DNA of 24,133 nt from IMG/VR virus record IMGVR_UViG_3300035701_000286, positions 1-24,133 of that record; one strand, written 5' to 3'. Of the stretch, positions 15,737-22,811 are shown piece by piece (the stretch's first letter is position 1; every line of letters starts with the position of its first letter). Under the pieces are notes generated by a model. That model searched no databases. It was not told the DNA's origin and saw only the letters and a program-made list of their open reading frames with translations. The translations under genes were made by a program, and so were the position numbers. The stretch is from a virus.

Positions 15737-16744
15737 TTACGCTACAGCTGTTTCGGTGTTTAAAAGCTGGTCACACCGGCGAATCGGGATACCCATGAAC
15801 TGCGTTAAGGTCTTGCCGTTCTCAAGCTCACGGATAGACAAATTCACGTTGCTCTTGTTATATGCTTTGATATCCAGGGCCGTCTTGACTTCTTTGTTGC
15901 AATACCAGGCCGCACGGCCGGCATTCAAGCTCTGGATTTTGTTTAATGCCTGAAGCATGAATTTGATGAGATTGGCGGAGCTGTCCGACGTATCGCCTGC
16001 GGTTGCAAGCGCGGTGATGTCGATGTTGCAGATACGCACGGCGTATTTCCAATCTCTAACGCAAAGGCCTGCGTCAAGGCAGAACTGGTCAATAAAGGCA
16101 AGAAACTGCCCGGCCGGGGTCTGGTCGTCGTTTACTAACTGCTTGCCCAGGTCGTTGTGAATGATACCTGCCTTAGTGCCGCGAGGATAGAACCCGTGGA
16201 TCGTATTCTCGCCCCATACCACAAGCCAGGTGGAAGTTAGGGTCGTGGACCCGCCTGCGTTTATTACGTTCGCCGATGAATCAGCCCCTGACAATGCTGA
16301 ATAATACGGCGATAAACCCGTGAATCTCTCAGGATAGCTTTCTACGTTGCCGTAGAAAACGGTTGCGGCCAGCGCCTGCGCTAAGGCCTCGATAAACGGC
16401 GCATTCTCGGAAACCCTGAAGGCAGCCTTGTCAATCGCTATATTGACAAGCAATTCATCGATCCTGCCCATACCTTCAAGGTGACCGGCTGTAAATAACT
16501 GCTGCCTGGTCTGGCTCTTTGAAGGCTGAATGCCTCGGTTTATCTGCCTCCACGCTACGGAAGGAAGGCCTGTCCGTATTGTGGATTTATGGCCGGTCGT
16601 GGTGTTGCCTTCGATAAACTGAAGGTCGTCAAGGATCTCGTTTTTTTCGTTCATCAACTCTGCGATACGCGCGATCTTCCCATCCGGGTCAAGCCGCCTG
16701 GCGTGATCCATCAGGGTTAAATTCGTATTTCCGATAGTAGGCAT
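15737..16744 (-). CDS. Major capsid protein, epsilon15 gp7 / BPP-1 Bbp17 type (335 aa)
   Basis: The 335-aa product matches the gp7/Bbp17-type major capsid family in length (epsilon15 gp7 is also about 335 aa) and in visible blocks: LTLMDHARRLDPDGKIARIA at the N-terminus, LDDLQFIEGN, the TGLPSVAWRQINRGIQPSKS loop, ENAPFIEALAQALAATVFYGN, RFTGLSPYYS, IHGFYPRGTKAGI, and a C-terminal GIPIRRCDQLLNTE. It folds as an HK97-type shell subunit. No cleavable propeptide is evident, consistent with a separate scaffold gene just upstream. The ATG at 16744 has AAAGGA 7 nt upstream. Flanking scaffold and Bbp16-type cement genes confirm the role. Confidence 0.93.
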   Translation of the reverse strand: MPTIGNTNLTLMDHARRLDPDGKIARIAELMNEKNEILDDLQFIEGNTTTGHKSTIRTGLPSVAWRQINRGIQPSKSQTRQQLFTAGHLEGMGRIDELLVNIAIDKAAFRVSENAPFIEALAQALAATVFYGNVESYPERFTGLSPYYSALSGADSSANVINAGGSTTLTSTWLVVWGENTIHGFYPRGTKAGIIHNDLGKQLVNDDQTPAGQFLAFIDQFCLDAGLCVRDWKYAVRICNIDITALATAGDTSDSSANLIKFMLQALNKIQSLNAGRAAWYCNKEVKTALDIKAYNKSNVNLSIRELENGKTLTQFMGIPIRRCDQLLNTETAVA

Positions 16745-16766
16745 GTCTTAGTCCTTTCTTTTTGCG

Positions 16767-17600
16767 TTACTTCATTGTGTCACCGTAAAATAACTCTCCG
16801 TCTGATTTTTGACCTGTTCTATTTGTACCATCCAGAAGCACGTCTTCGCTTATGGTCTTACCTACCTTCACAAAGAAATTCACCAGCTCTTTGTGGTTGC
16901 CTATGCCTGTCTGGTTCAGGATTTTGCGCAACTCAGGCGAGCCAAACTTCACGATGGCCTTGTTGGCATGTACCAGTTCTTTCTTGTAATCTGCGCCTAA
17001 GGCTGCGACTGTTTCTTTTTTCCAGCCGCTTACGGTCTCGTTAAAGGTGGTAAGCAGGCCGTCGGCGATACTCTGAACATGCTTGATCTGCATGTCAATC
17101 GCTTCCTGCGCTGCTTCCTGGCTAAGGTCATTTTTCTTAGCCCAGCCCTTAAAACTTTCCAGAATCGAGGCGTCTTTGATCTCAAAACCGTCTGGCACTT
17201 TAAAATCAGCATAGGTTTCCGGTGCGCCTTTTGCTGCTGCTGCCTTCTTTGCGTCTTCTTTGGCTTTTAAAAGAACCGCCTGCTTCGCCTGATCGTCCGT
17301 AGAAAGCTGCTCCTTAGGGGTTTCAAGGAGGCGTTTCTCTTCTGCGGCTGCTTTAAGCGTTACCTGCGTTGCCTTCTCGGTGTCGTTCAAGGTAGCCGGG
17401 TCTGCTTCTAAAATGCGCTTTTCTTCTGCTGCTTGAGCTTCCTTTTCTGCGGCTATTTCTTCCGCGGTCTTTCCTGCAGCTGCTGCAGCAGAGGCCTCGG
17501 GATCACCACCGCCATCAAGTAAACTCTTGTCTTCTGCATTCTCTGTTCCCGCTGCGGCTGCTGCGGGTACTACTGGTGCGCCGCTTGCTGGTCCTGGCAT
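16767..17600 (-). CDS. Scaffolding protein (277 aa)
   Basis: The product is very rich in Ala, Lys, Glu and Gln and lacks cysteine. Residues 1-40 are low-complexity Ala/Pro/Gly. Residues about 50-115 hold two imperfect helical repeats (EEKRILEADPATLNDTEKATQ and a second unit beginning EEKRLLETPKEQLSTDD). A segment YADFKVPDGFEI with the following helix (GWAKKNDLSQEAAQEAIDMQ) is a phrase common to phage scaffold-region proteins, and a C-terminal helix-turn (VKFGSPELRKILNQTGIGNHKELVNFFVKVG) may bind coat protein. The ATG at 17600 has AAAGGAG 5 nt upstream. It lies directly before the major capsid gene, the usual scaffold position. A protease function is not supported, as no catalytic motif is visible. 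Confidence 0.85.
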   Translation of the reverse strand: MPGPASGAPVVPAAAAAGTENAEDKSLLDGGGDPEASAAAAAGKTAEEIAAEKEAQAAEEKRILEADPATLNDTEKATQVTLKAAAEEKRLLETPKEQLSTDDQAKQAVLLKAKEDAKKAAAAKGAPETYADFKVPDGFEIKDASILESFKGWAKKNDLSQEAAQEAIDMQIKHVQSIADGLLTTFNETVSGWKKETVAALGADYKKELVHANKAIVKFGSPELRKILNQTGIGNHKELVNFFVKVGKTISEDVLLDGTNRTGQKSDGELFYGDTMK

Positions 17601-17638
17601 CGTTTCTCCTTTGTTTCCTGCCGGGCTATACGATCGGT

Positions 17639-17962
17639 TTATTCAAGGTCGTCTGGCTCGAGAGGGATTTCCTTTTTTAAACTTTCCTGCTCCGATTTAT
17701 ACTCATTCTGCATCTGCAAGAATGCTTCCGGGGTTATGTCACCAAAAAATACCTGGCCCACCAGTTGCTTTCCGCAGTTATAATCTGTCGCTGATCTATC
17801 ACCGGCAAAAGGGTTGCGAAAAATACCGGCTATGGTAAATAGTCGCCACAGTAATCGCCTACCCGCAACTAAACGCAAAACGCTTACTATATCGTTTATC
17901 TCACGGTCTCTTAGGCGCTTATCGCGTTCAGCTAATTTCTTTTTTCTTTCGTCGGCATCCAT
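17639..17962 (-). CDS. Bbp19-like phage protein (107 aa)
   Basis: The central block LRLVAGRRLLWRLFTIAGIFRNPFAGD, then TDYNCGKQLVGQVFFGDI and EAFLQMQNEY, is the characteristic pattern of the Bbp19-type family (GRR-LWRLL...GVFR...F-G...G...G). The gene occurs between portal and scaffold genes in the BPP-1 group; its function is unknown. The N-terminus is a highly charged helix (RKKKLAERDKRLRDREI) and the C-terminus is acidic. I use the ATG at 17962; AGGTG overlapping the stop of the 35-aa gene upstream serves as its ribosome site. Synteny with portal, scaffold and capsid genes supports a head-assembly role. Confidence 0.85.
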   Translation of the reverse strand: MDADERKKKLAERDKRLRDREINDIVSVLRLVAGRRLLWRLFTIAGIFRNPFAGDRSATDYNCGKQLVGQVFFGDITPEAFLQMQNEYKSEQESLKKEIPLEPDDLE

Positions 17963-17973
17963 CAGTTAAGCAC

Positions 17974-18081
17974 CTATGTGTAAGGCGTTCCTTTAATACG
18001 GTAATCTACCCAATGCGTGCGAAGGTTAGTTACTTTACCGTAGTCATTTACAAGCCTTTCTTTTTCTCTATTTGTCAGCAT
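17974..18081 (-). CDS. 35-aa microprotein between portal and Bbp19-like gene
   Basis: An ATG at 18081 opens a 35-codon frame ending in TAG at 17974. It begins MLTNREKERLVNDYGKV and ends YRIKGTPYT: basic, helical at first, with no cysteine. It fills exactly the 121-nt gap between the portal stop and the Bbp19-like start. The ATG is 2 nt after the portal stop, and AAGG lies 5 nt upstream. Its own stop TAG is part of the AGGTG ribosome site of the next gene. These junctions match the packing of the surrounding genes. I recognise no family. Confidence 0.6.
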   Translation of the reverse strand: MLTNREKERLVNDYGKVTNLRTHWVDYRIKGTPYT

Positions 18082-18083
18082 CC

Positions 18084-19835
18084 TTACCTTGCTCCTGCTG
18101 TTGCTTTTTCCGGCTGCTTCCTCGGGGCCACGTCTTTGCCGGTCATGGTTTTAATCACTGCATCCAGCACAGTATTGTCGCCAAGTTTGGCCTTAGAAAG
18201 TGTCTCTGCGCCTTGAGCTGCCAGCATACCGGCCTGAGCCTGCTGCTGCTTTAAAAGGGCTTCCTGCTTGGCCTCTCGTATTGCAGCCACGGCTTCGGCG
18301 CTCCTGATGATCCTTGCGGGGATACCCTTCATGTCAGCGTATGTCTCAATGGCTTCGTCTATGTCGAGCTTGTCTTCGGCTCCCGGGAATAACGTAACCA
18401 GCTGGCCTACAAAGCCGCAAACTTCAGCTATGGCCGCTGTGCCCACGGCTTTCTGCGCCTGGGCGAGTATCGAGACATACTCTACTTTTAAATCCTGGCC
18501 CTGCAGTTCTTCCGGGGGCTCTGGGATTAAACCAAGCCTGAGCATTATTGCGAAAGTCCTGTCTATCAGCTGATCCAAGAAGTCCTCAAGCACGTCAAGC
18601 ACCGGGCCGAGCATAAGCAGTTTTTCTTCATATCTCTTGGCTATCTCCTCAGCCGTTATCTGCCTGCGGTCTGACTGGGATATCATTAAGAATAAGTCCA
18701 TAAAGTAGGTGCTGCCGATAGCTGCCTGTGTCTTTTCTATGCTTACTTCTATGTCTGCGAGGCTAATGTCTACTTGATAGACGGGCCTGAGACCAGCATT
18801 GGGTACACTTGCTGAGGACGAAGTTATTCCGTTAGGTAAAGTATTTACTTCGCCTGATACCAGTGCGTCTTTTTGAACAGGTGGGCTTAATTTTTTATCA
18901 AGACCGAGGAATTTCTGCTTTTGTAGCTTCTGGAGACCCTTAGAGTCACCTAAGGCGTCCCAACCCGGGGATTGATTACCGTAAATATCGGCTGTGGTTG
19001 TAGTCCCCCACTTAGCCCCTAAAATCGGGAACTCTTCGTAACCGCCTATGCGCAGGTAAGTATTTGCCGGCGAACCATCTTCCCATTGAACTGAGCGATA
19101 GCGCATATTCTTAAAGTCTGCCTGATCTGGTATCCGGGTATCGTTTTCTTCAATGAGGTGAATTACGGGAAACCAGCGGTCTACGTTTGACGTTTGCAGA
19201 CTACTGTAGGCGCTCTTTACTCCTGCGCTTACATTCTCTTCGCCGAACTCTTTAACAAGCTGGCCTGCGGTCATCCAATGCCTGCGCGCAAATCCGTTAA
19301 CTCTGCCATCCGGGCCCACACTGAAATAATATTCACCTATAGTAAAATTCCTTGCCCTGATTACTGTCTCAGGGTCTTCAACGATACCCATGGCAGCCGT
19401 AGCAAAATCTCCGAGCTCGCCGTAGAATGAAGTCAAGGCCCCGTATATATTTGAACGCGAGTAAACATTGCGGATTCTCTCTTCTACTGTATCGAGCCAG
19501 AACTTTACGCTATCTATTTCCATTAAATCCTGATCTGCTACCCCGAGTTTAAACCAGGGCCTGACAGCCGAGGTCATACCGCTTGACATACCGGAGGCAA
19601 GCGTCCTTGAGGCACGCCTGGGATATCCGTCAATGATAGTCTTGTGGTCAATCGCAGTACCTTTGTTTGGCTGATCATCAAAGAAGCCTTTCTGGGGGGC
19701 GATATAGGTCTTAATGTCTTTTAGGGTGGAGACGTAGGATTGGAATTCGGCCTTCATTGAAGTGAAGCGCCGCTCGGATGGTTTGCGGTCAGGGCCTGTA
19801 GCAACCTGTTCTTTTGTTTGAGTGGCTTCTGCCAT
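18084..19835 (-). CDS. Portal / head-to-tail connector protein (583 aa)
   Basis: This is a podovirus head-tail connector of the T7 gp8 / Bbp21 type. Visible family blocks are the N-terminal ERRFTSMKAEFQSYVSTLKDIKTYIAP helix, RRASRTLASGMSSGMTSAVRPWFKL (the conserved 'SG-TSP-RPWF' block) and FYGELGDFATAAMGI. YYFSVGPDGRVNGFARRHWMTAGQLV is also present, and late helices DRRQITAEEIAKRYEEKLLMLGPVLDVLEDFLDQLIDRTFAIML form stem and wing. The C-terminus is Gln/Ala/Lys-rich. The protein forms the dodecameric ring at the capsid vertex through which terminase pumps DNA. The start overlaps the preceding stop by 1 nt (TAATG) with only a weak GGGG ribosome site, suggesting coupling. Length fits the family (about 500-600 aa). 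Confidence 0.93.
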   Translation of the reverse strand: MAEATQTKEQVATGPDRKPSERRFTSMKAEFQSYVSTLKDIKTYIAPQKGFFDDQPNKGTAIDHKTIIDGYPRRASRTLASGMSSGMTSAVRPWFKLGVADQDLMEIDSVKFWLDTVEERIRNVYSRSNIYGALTSFYGELGDFATAAMGIVEDPETVIRARNFTIGEYYFSVGPDGRVNGFARRHWMTAGQLVKEFGEENVSAGVKSAYSSLQTSNVDRWFPVIHLIEENDTRIPDQADFKNMRYRSVQWEDGSPANTYLRIGGYEEFPILGAKWGTTTTADIYGNQSPGWDALGDSKGLQKLQKQKFLGLDKKLSPPVQKDALVSGEVNTLPNGITSSSASVPNAGLRPVYQVDISLADIEVSIEKTQAAIGSTYFMDLFLMISQSDRRQITAEEIAKRYEEKLLMLGPVLDVLEDFLDQLIDRTFAIMLRLGLIPEPPEELQGQDLKVEYVSILAQAQKAVGTAAIAEVCGFVGQLVTLFPGAEDKLDIDEAIETYADMKGIPARIIRSAEAVAAIREAKQEALLKQQQAQAGMLAAQGAETLSKAKLGDNTVLDAVIKTMTGKDVAPRKQPEKATAGAR

Positions 19836-20101
19836 TATTGCCCCAACTTTGTTTTGCCGCTTGTACCCATTACTGCCGGCAAGAGAAGGTTAACTGCCGA
19901 TATATCTCCCATCCCGGATGTCTTTACAGTACTGGCCTGCCCGTATTTCTGCGCTAACGCAAGTTTTCTTTTTTTCTCTGCTAAACGTGAGGCTGTCTCT
20001 TCTGGTACGGATGCTGTTGCTGTAGGTGCGGGTGCTTGAGCTGCTGCGGTTACTGCGGGGGGTATTTCAGGCTGCTTTATCTTTCCGCCACCGAAACACA
20101 T
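19835..20101 (-). CDS. Small Gly/Ala/Pro-rich phage protein before portal (88 aa)
   Basis: The product starts MCFGGGKIKQPEIPP, a Gly-Gly-Gly plus Pro opening common in short phage proteins near portal or tail genes. An Ala/Pro/Thr linker follows, then a basic helix (SRLAEKKRKLALAQKYGQ) and a C-terminal GDISAVNLLLPAVMGTSGKTKLG motif. Similar C-termini occur in phage proteins that accompany internal or portal proteins; I cannot name a function. The ATG at 20101 has AAGGAG upstream and is the first gene after the regulatory leader. It is coupled to portal by TAATG. Confidence 0.8.
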   Translation of the reverse strand: MCFGGGKIKQPEIPPAVTAAAQAPAPTATASVPEETASRLAEKKRKLALAQKYGQASTVKTSGMGDISAVNLLLPAVMGTSGKTKLGQ

Positions 20102-20118
20102 AGGCCGCTCCTTTTTTG

Positions 20119-20133
20119 TATGTCAGTTTGTCA
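20119..20133 (-). promoter_or_regulatory. Third copy of TGACA-N3-TGACATA motif
   Basis: On the minus strand this reads TGACAAACTGACATA, one base different from the copies in the two promoters (TGACAAAATGACATA). It lies between the terminator and the ribosome site of the 88-aa gene, has no -10 hexamer at a proper distance, and therefore looks like a protein-binding site rather than a promoter. Confidence 0.45.
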
Positions 20134-20147
20134 TAAATCTACCCAAC

Positions 20148-20183
20148 AAAAAAGGGATAACTCGCACGGCCGCGAATTATCCC
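20148..20183 (-). terminator. Rho-independent terminator in the structural-operon leader
   Basis: On the minus strand GGGATAA pairs with TTATCCC, a mismatch follows, then an inner TCGC/GCGA-type stem closes a small GC-rich loop. Six T follow immediately. It lies about 65 nt downstream of the predicted start of the leader promoter and 47 nt upstream of the first structural gene. It would stop transcripts from both the terminase operon and this promoter unless read-through is allowed. Confidence 0.88.
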
Positions 20184-20196
20184 TTAAAACCGTTGG

Positions 20197-20208
20197 TCAG
20201 TTAACTGA
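20197..20208. promoter_or_regulatory. 12-bp perfect palindrome in the leader
   Basis: TCAGTTAACTGA is self-complementary, and a further TAACTG at 20215-20220 can pair with its CAGTTA half over a short loop. It sits between the promoter and the terminator, where it could be an operator or an RNA element competing with the terminator stem. Confidence 0.4.
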
Positions 20209-20257
20209 TCAGGCTAACTGAAATAATCGTATCTATAAAGACTTACCGTTGCTTTTT

Positions 20258-20286
20258 TCTATATCAGACTTATGTCATTTTGTCAA
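20258..20286 (-). promoter_or_regulatory. Sigma70-type promoter for the structural operon leader
   Basis: On the minus strand TTGACA (20281-20286), a 17-bp spacer and TATAGA (20258-20263) form a near-perfect housekeeping promoter. The predicted start is near 20251, giving a leader of about 150 nt to the first gene. The -35 region is part of TGACAAAATGACATA, shared with the promoter at 22783-22811. It lies just after the large terminase stop. Confidence 0.8.
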
Positions 20287-20295
20287 GTTTTATTT

Positions 20296-21786
20296 TTATG
20301 CAAGCGGATCGTAGTCAGCCTTAGCGAATTCCGGTTGCTGGTTGGATTTCTTCTTCACGACGGGAAATGCGAAGGTAAGCGCCAGGGCATCGGCATTACT
20401 CGGGGACGCCAGGCCTCTGTCTCGCATCTGTTTTTTTGACTCAAGGACAATCTCGCCTTTTAAATTAGGGTAGGCCTCTGGCCCGGTCAGGTCGTCAATC
20501 ATTTGCTGATCATCAGGAATGCAGCCGCCTTCTTCAAGCCACTTCTTTGTCTTGCCCCATATCTCAGCGCGCTTATTGGCGAATCCCGGAGTGCTTGACT
20601 TTGCCCCGAAAGAACAAAGCAGCCATTGCCGGTTCATAGACTTGCCTATCGAGTAAACGCCTGTGCCGTAGCCTAAGTCAATGATAACTCCATCGGCCTG
20701 CTCTTTATCTTCCCATGCTGCTACTACAGCAGCGATTACAGTATCATCATCATTCTTTGCGAATTTCTGCAGGCGCCTGTAGACTAAACCTTGCCTGATG
20801 CCGATAATTACCTCATCCCCGCCTGTCCAGGCCATGTCTACGCCGATGATCTTGGGGGCAAATGTGTATTTATGCGCCTCCAGTTGTTTTCCTTTGGCCT
20901 TCTCCGCTAAATCAGTGGGGATAAACTGCAGGTCGCTTGCCTTAGGGAATAAACCCAGGATGTGGACACGTACCCAGTCGTTGTCTATGCCGAGATCTTC
21001 AATCCATTCTCTAATCTTATCCTGGTTTACAAGGATGGACTTACGGATATCCAACTGCCATTGCTTCCAGCGGTGCCTGAATTTCCCCCAGCATTCTCTA
21101 AAACGGCCGGTGTTCCTGGTGGGGTTACCAAAGACAAGCCATAGTATTTGGGTGTTTTTATCAGTCAAGGCGCCTTCCGTAACTTCCCAGATCTTATCCG
21201 GGATGGCTGAGGCCTCGTCAAAGACTATGATAATCCGCTTGCCTTTGTTGTGCAGGCCGGCAAAGGCCTCAACATTATGCTCGCTCCAAGGCACCTGGTC
21301 TATGCGCCATGTGCGCTCATGCTCTTTGTCTTTGGCATATATAGCTGTGGCTGTCAGCTCAAACCAATGCTTGGCAATAAACAATCGATACCACTTACTC
21401 AACTCTGCCCAGGTCTTTGTGCGCAGCTGCGTTTCTGTATTGGCGGTTACAACGCCGCGCGTATCTTCATAGGTTGATAGGCCCCAAAGGATGATCCAGG
21501 CCACCAAGGCGCTCTTACCCGGGCCATTGCCGGAGGCTACAGCAATCTGAATCACATAGCTTATAGCCTCCTGCGCAGTCATTTTACCGGTCTGCAGCTG
21601 GTCCCGGATATACTGCAGCACTTCTGCCTGCCATTTATCAGGGCCATCGAAGCCCTCAAGCTCATCTTCGCCCCACCTGAAAGAATAAAGGACCCATTCG
21701 TAAGGATCCCTTTCAAATGAGTCCATGTCTTTGATGAGTTGGCGCTCGGCTTTTATTTCTTCTTCTTGGATAAACTCCGCTGGCAT
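20296..21786 (-). CDS. terL: Terminase large subunit (ATPase-nuclease, 496 aa)
   Basis: This DNA-packaging motor has an N-terminal ATPase with Walker A SGNGPGKS (residues 85-92), Walker B IIIVFDE (185-191, catalytic Glu 191) and a coupling motif FGNPTR (219-224). A C-terminal RNase H-like nuclease carries Asp 317 (IIGVDMAW), Asp 370 (GVIIDLGYGTG) and Asp 466 (NADALALTF). It docks on the portal and cuts concatemeric DNA. The 496 aa are typical for headful-type enzymes. I chose the ATG at 21786 because GGAG lies 6 nt upstream; it overlaps the small subunit gene by 34 nt, implying coupled translation. All catalytic residues appear intact. Packaging strategy (pac or cos) cannot be told from this window. 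Confidence 0.96.
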   Translation of the reverse strand: MPAEFIQEEEIKAERQLIKDMDSFERDPYEWVLYSFRWGEDELEGFDGPDKWQAEVLQYIRDQLQTGKMTAQEAISYVIQIAVASGNGPGKSALVAWIILWGLSTYEDTRGVVTANTETQLRTKTWAELSKWYRLFIAKHWFELTATAIYAKDKEHERTWRIDQVPWSEHNVEAFAGLHNKGKRIIIVFDEASAIPDKIWEVTEGALTDKNTQILWLVFGNPTRNTGRFRECWGKFRHRWKQWQLDIRKSILVNQDKIREWIEDLGIDNDWVRVHILGLFPKASDLQFIPTDLAEKAKGKQLEAHKYTFAPKIIGVDMAWTGGDEVIIGIRQGLVYRRLQKFAKNDDDTVIAAVVAAWEDKEQADGVIIDLGYGTGVYSIGKSMNRQWLLCSFGAKSSTPGFANKRAEIWGKTKKWLEEGGCIPDDQQMIDDLTGPEAYPNLKGEIVLESKKQMRDRGLASPSNADALALTFAFPVVKKKSNQQPEFAKADYDPLA

Positions 21787-22322
21787 TGACTTCTCCTCTG
21801 CCTTGCCTTCTTTATTTGGTCTGCGAGATTATCTAATCCCCGGTGCTCTACCACGTCAGTAAACATTTTTAAGTGCTTGCCTATCGCCTCAAGAGACTTA
21901 AAACGATCCATTACTTTTATAGTTTTGGCAGTGCCTATCTGCTCCCGCTCTTCCCCCCGGCCGTCAAACAGCTCTTCTGTCCTTATTTCTACAATCGCTT
22001 TTTGCAACTGCTCTGGCATAAACTCTAAAGGCAGAAGGTTGCCGCCCTCGTCGTAGGCGTCTTTAATATTTATAGTGGCGCTGTTCAAAAGCTCTCTTAT
22101 CACAAAATCAGACCTTATTTTTATGCGGTCAAGCTGTTCTTTAACCAGCTGATTGACACGCGCGCGCAGCATAACATTTGTTAACAAGCGAGAGGATTGC
22201 GCTTGGGCTGTCTTGCGTGAGTATTTAGCGCGGATTGCTGCTTGTGTGCCGTTGCGGTCTTTAAGATATTCGTGGCAGAAACGTTCTTGCTGCGGAGTAA
22301 GTTTTTTACATTCTTGTTTCAT
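21753..22322 (-). CDS. terS: Terminase small subunit (Terminase_2-like, 189 aa)
   Basis: Residues 8-60 match the Terminase_2 pattern: LTPQQERFCHEYLKDRNGTQAAIRAKYSRKTAQ in outline, then SRLLTNVMLRARVNQL, an HTH that recognises the packaging site. The central part (residues about 60-120) is helical for oligomerisation, and a conserved KVMDRFKSLEAIGKHLKMF segment follows at about 135-155. The C-terminus is strongly basic and Ser/Gln/Lys-rich, and is likely the contact to the large subunit. The ATG at 22322 has GGAGG 7 nt upstream. It overlaps the large subunit gene by 34 nt. The protein binds viral DNA and recruits the motor to start packaging. Confidence 0.92.
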   Translation of the reverse strand: MKQECKKLTPQQERFCHEYLKDRNGTQAAIRAKYSRKTAQAQSSRLLTNVMLRARVNQLVKEQLDRIKIRSDFVIRELLNSATINIKDAYDEGGNLLPLEFMPEQLQKAIVEIRTEELFDGRGEEREQIGTAKTIKVMDRFKSLEAIGKHLKMFTDVVEHRGLDNLADQIKKARQRRSQCQRSLSKKKK

Positions 22323-22335
22323 CCTTTAACCTCCA

Positions 22336-22497
22336 CTAATGGATCCTTATTAAACTAAACGCTTTTAAAAAACAGCCTTTGTGGTAATAATTAGGGAACA
22401 TAAACCTCTCGCTGCCAACTTGGCAATTACCACGATACTTAACCATCTCAACCTTATGCCCTAATTCATTACAATGAGCACAAACCTTATGAATATC
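22336..22497 (-). pseudogene. Zinc-finger-like C-terminal remnant after an in-frame stop
   Basis: This open frame of about 53 codons continues directly, in the same frame, from the 35-aa gene at 22498-22605 after its TAA. It reads KVCAHCNELGHKVEMV, later YRGNCQVGSERFMF and YYHKGCFLKAF, giving C-x2-C, a third Cys and a C in YHKGC, like a small treble-clef or LIM-type zinc site. It has no ATG, GTG or TTG near its start and no ribosome site; only an ATT codon is available. It is probably the broken second half of a 90-codon gene, or is reached by stop read-through. Confidence 0.5.
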
Positions 22498-22605
22498 TTA
22501 GAGTTCGTCTATCAACCTTTCTAACCCTGGCTCAGCAATAAAAATAGTGCCGTCTGCATTAAACCTGATACTTAATAACCCGCCTTGCTCAAGCTGACGC
22601 TTCAT
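22498..22605 (-). CDS. 35-aa small protein, possibly truncated by a stop codon
   Basis: The ATG at 22605 overlaps the preceding stop (ATGA) and has AAGGA 9 nt upstream. The 35 residues include LLSIRFNADGTIFIAEPG, a beta-hairpin-like segment, and end ERLIDEL before TAA. The frame continues without shift into a cysteine-bearing stretch, so this may be the N-terminal half of a 90-codon zinc protein. Alternatively the TAA is the natural end and the zinc stretch is separate. It lies in the small-gene run leading into the small terminase gene. I know no family. Confidence 0.5.
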   Translation of the reverse strand: MKRQLEQGGLLSIRFNADGTIFIAEPGLERLIDEL

Positions 22606-22760
22606 CTAAATAATTCCTTTTTTAACGATTTAGCCATTCTTTTAACCAGCGCTTTTTTAAATGCCTCGTCATTGAGTTGTTTCGATATTGTAGGCTTAAA
22701 GCGCTTTTTAGAGTCCAGTATTTCTATAACCCTGTTGACTAACGGAATAAAGTTATCCAT
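22602..22760 (-). CDS. Small basic helical protein, first gene after promoter (52 aa)
   Basis: The ATG at 22760 follows GAGGGGG with 7-nt spacing and lies about 23 nt after the -10 of the promoter at 22783-22811, so it is the first gene of the terminase transcript. The 52-aa product starts MDNFIPLVNRVIEILD and has a Lys-rich helical second half (FKKALVKRMAKSLKKEL). It has no cysteine, signal peptide or membrane segment. It is coupled to the next gene by ATGA. A nucleic-acid-binding role is possible from its charge, but no family is recognised. Confidence 0.62.
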   Translation of the reverse strand: MDNFIPLVNRVIEILDSKKRFKPTISKQLNDEAFKKALVKRMAKSLKKELFR

Positions 22761-22782
22761 TTATCTACCCCCTCTCGTTTTT

Positions 22783-22811
22783 GAATTACCACGATTATGT
22801 CATTTTGTCAA
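22783..22811 (-). promoter_or_regulatory. Promoter for the terminase operon
   Basis: On the minus strand TTGACA (22806-22811), a 17-bp spacer and TAATTC (22783-22788) with a TGG extended -10. The -35 and following bases, TTGACAAAATGACATAA, are identical to the structural-operon promoter. The -35 overlaps the stop codon of the 49-aa gene. The weaker -10 may require the extended element or an activator. Confidence 0.6.

Noticed and set aside
20798-21472. A 224-codon open frame on the plus strand
   Set aside because: It lies entirely antisense to the large terminase gene, whose catalytic motifs are intact; the product is Ser/Leu/Pro-rich with no domain and no ribosome site pattern.
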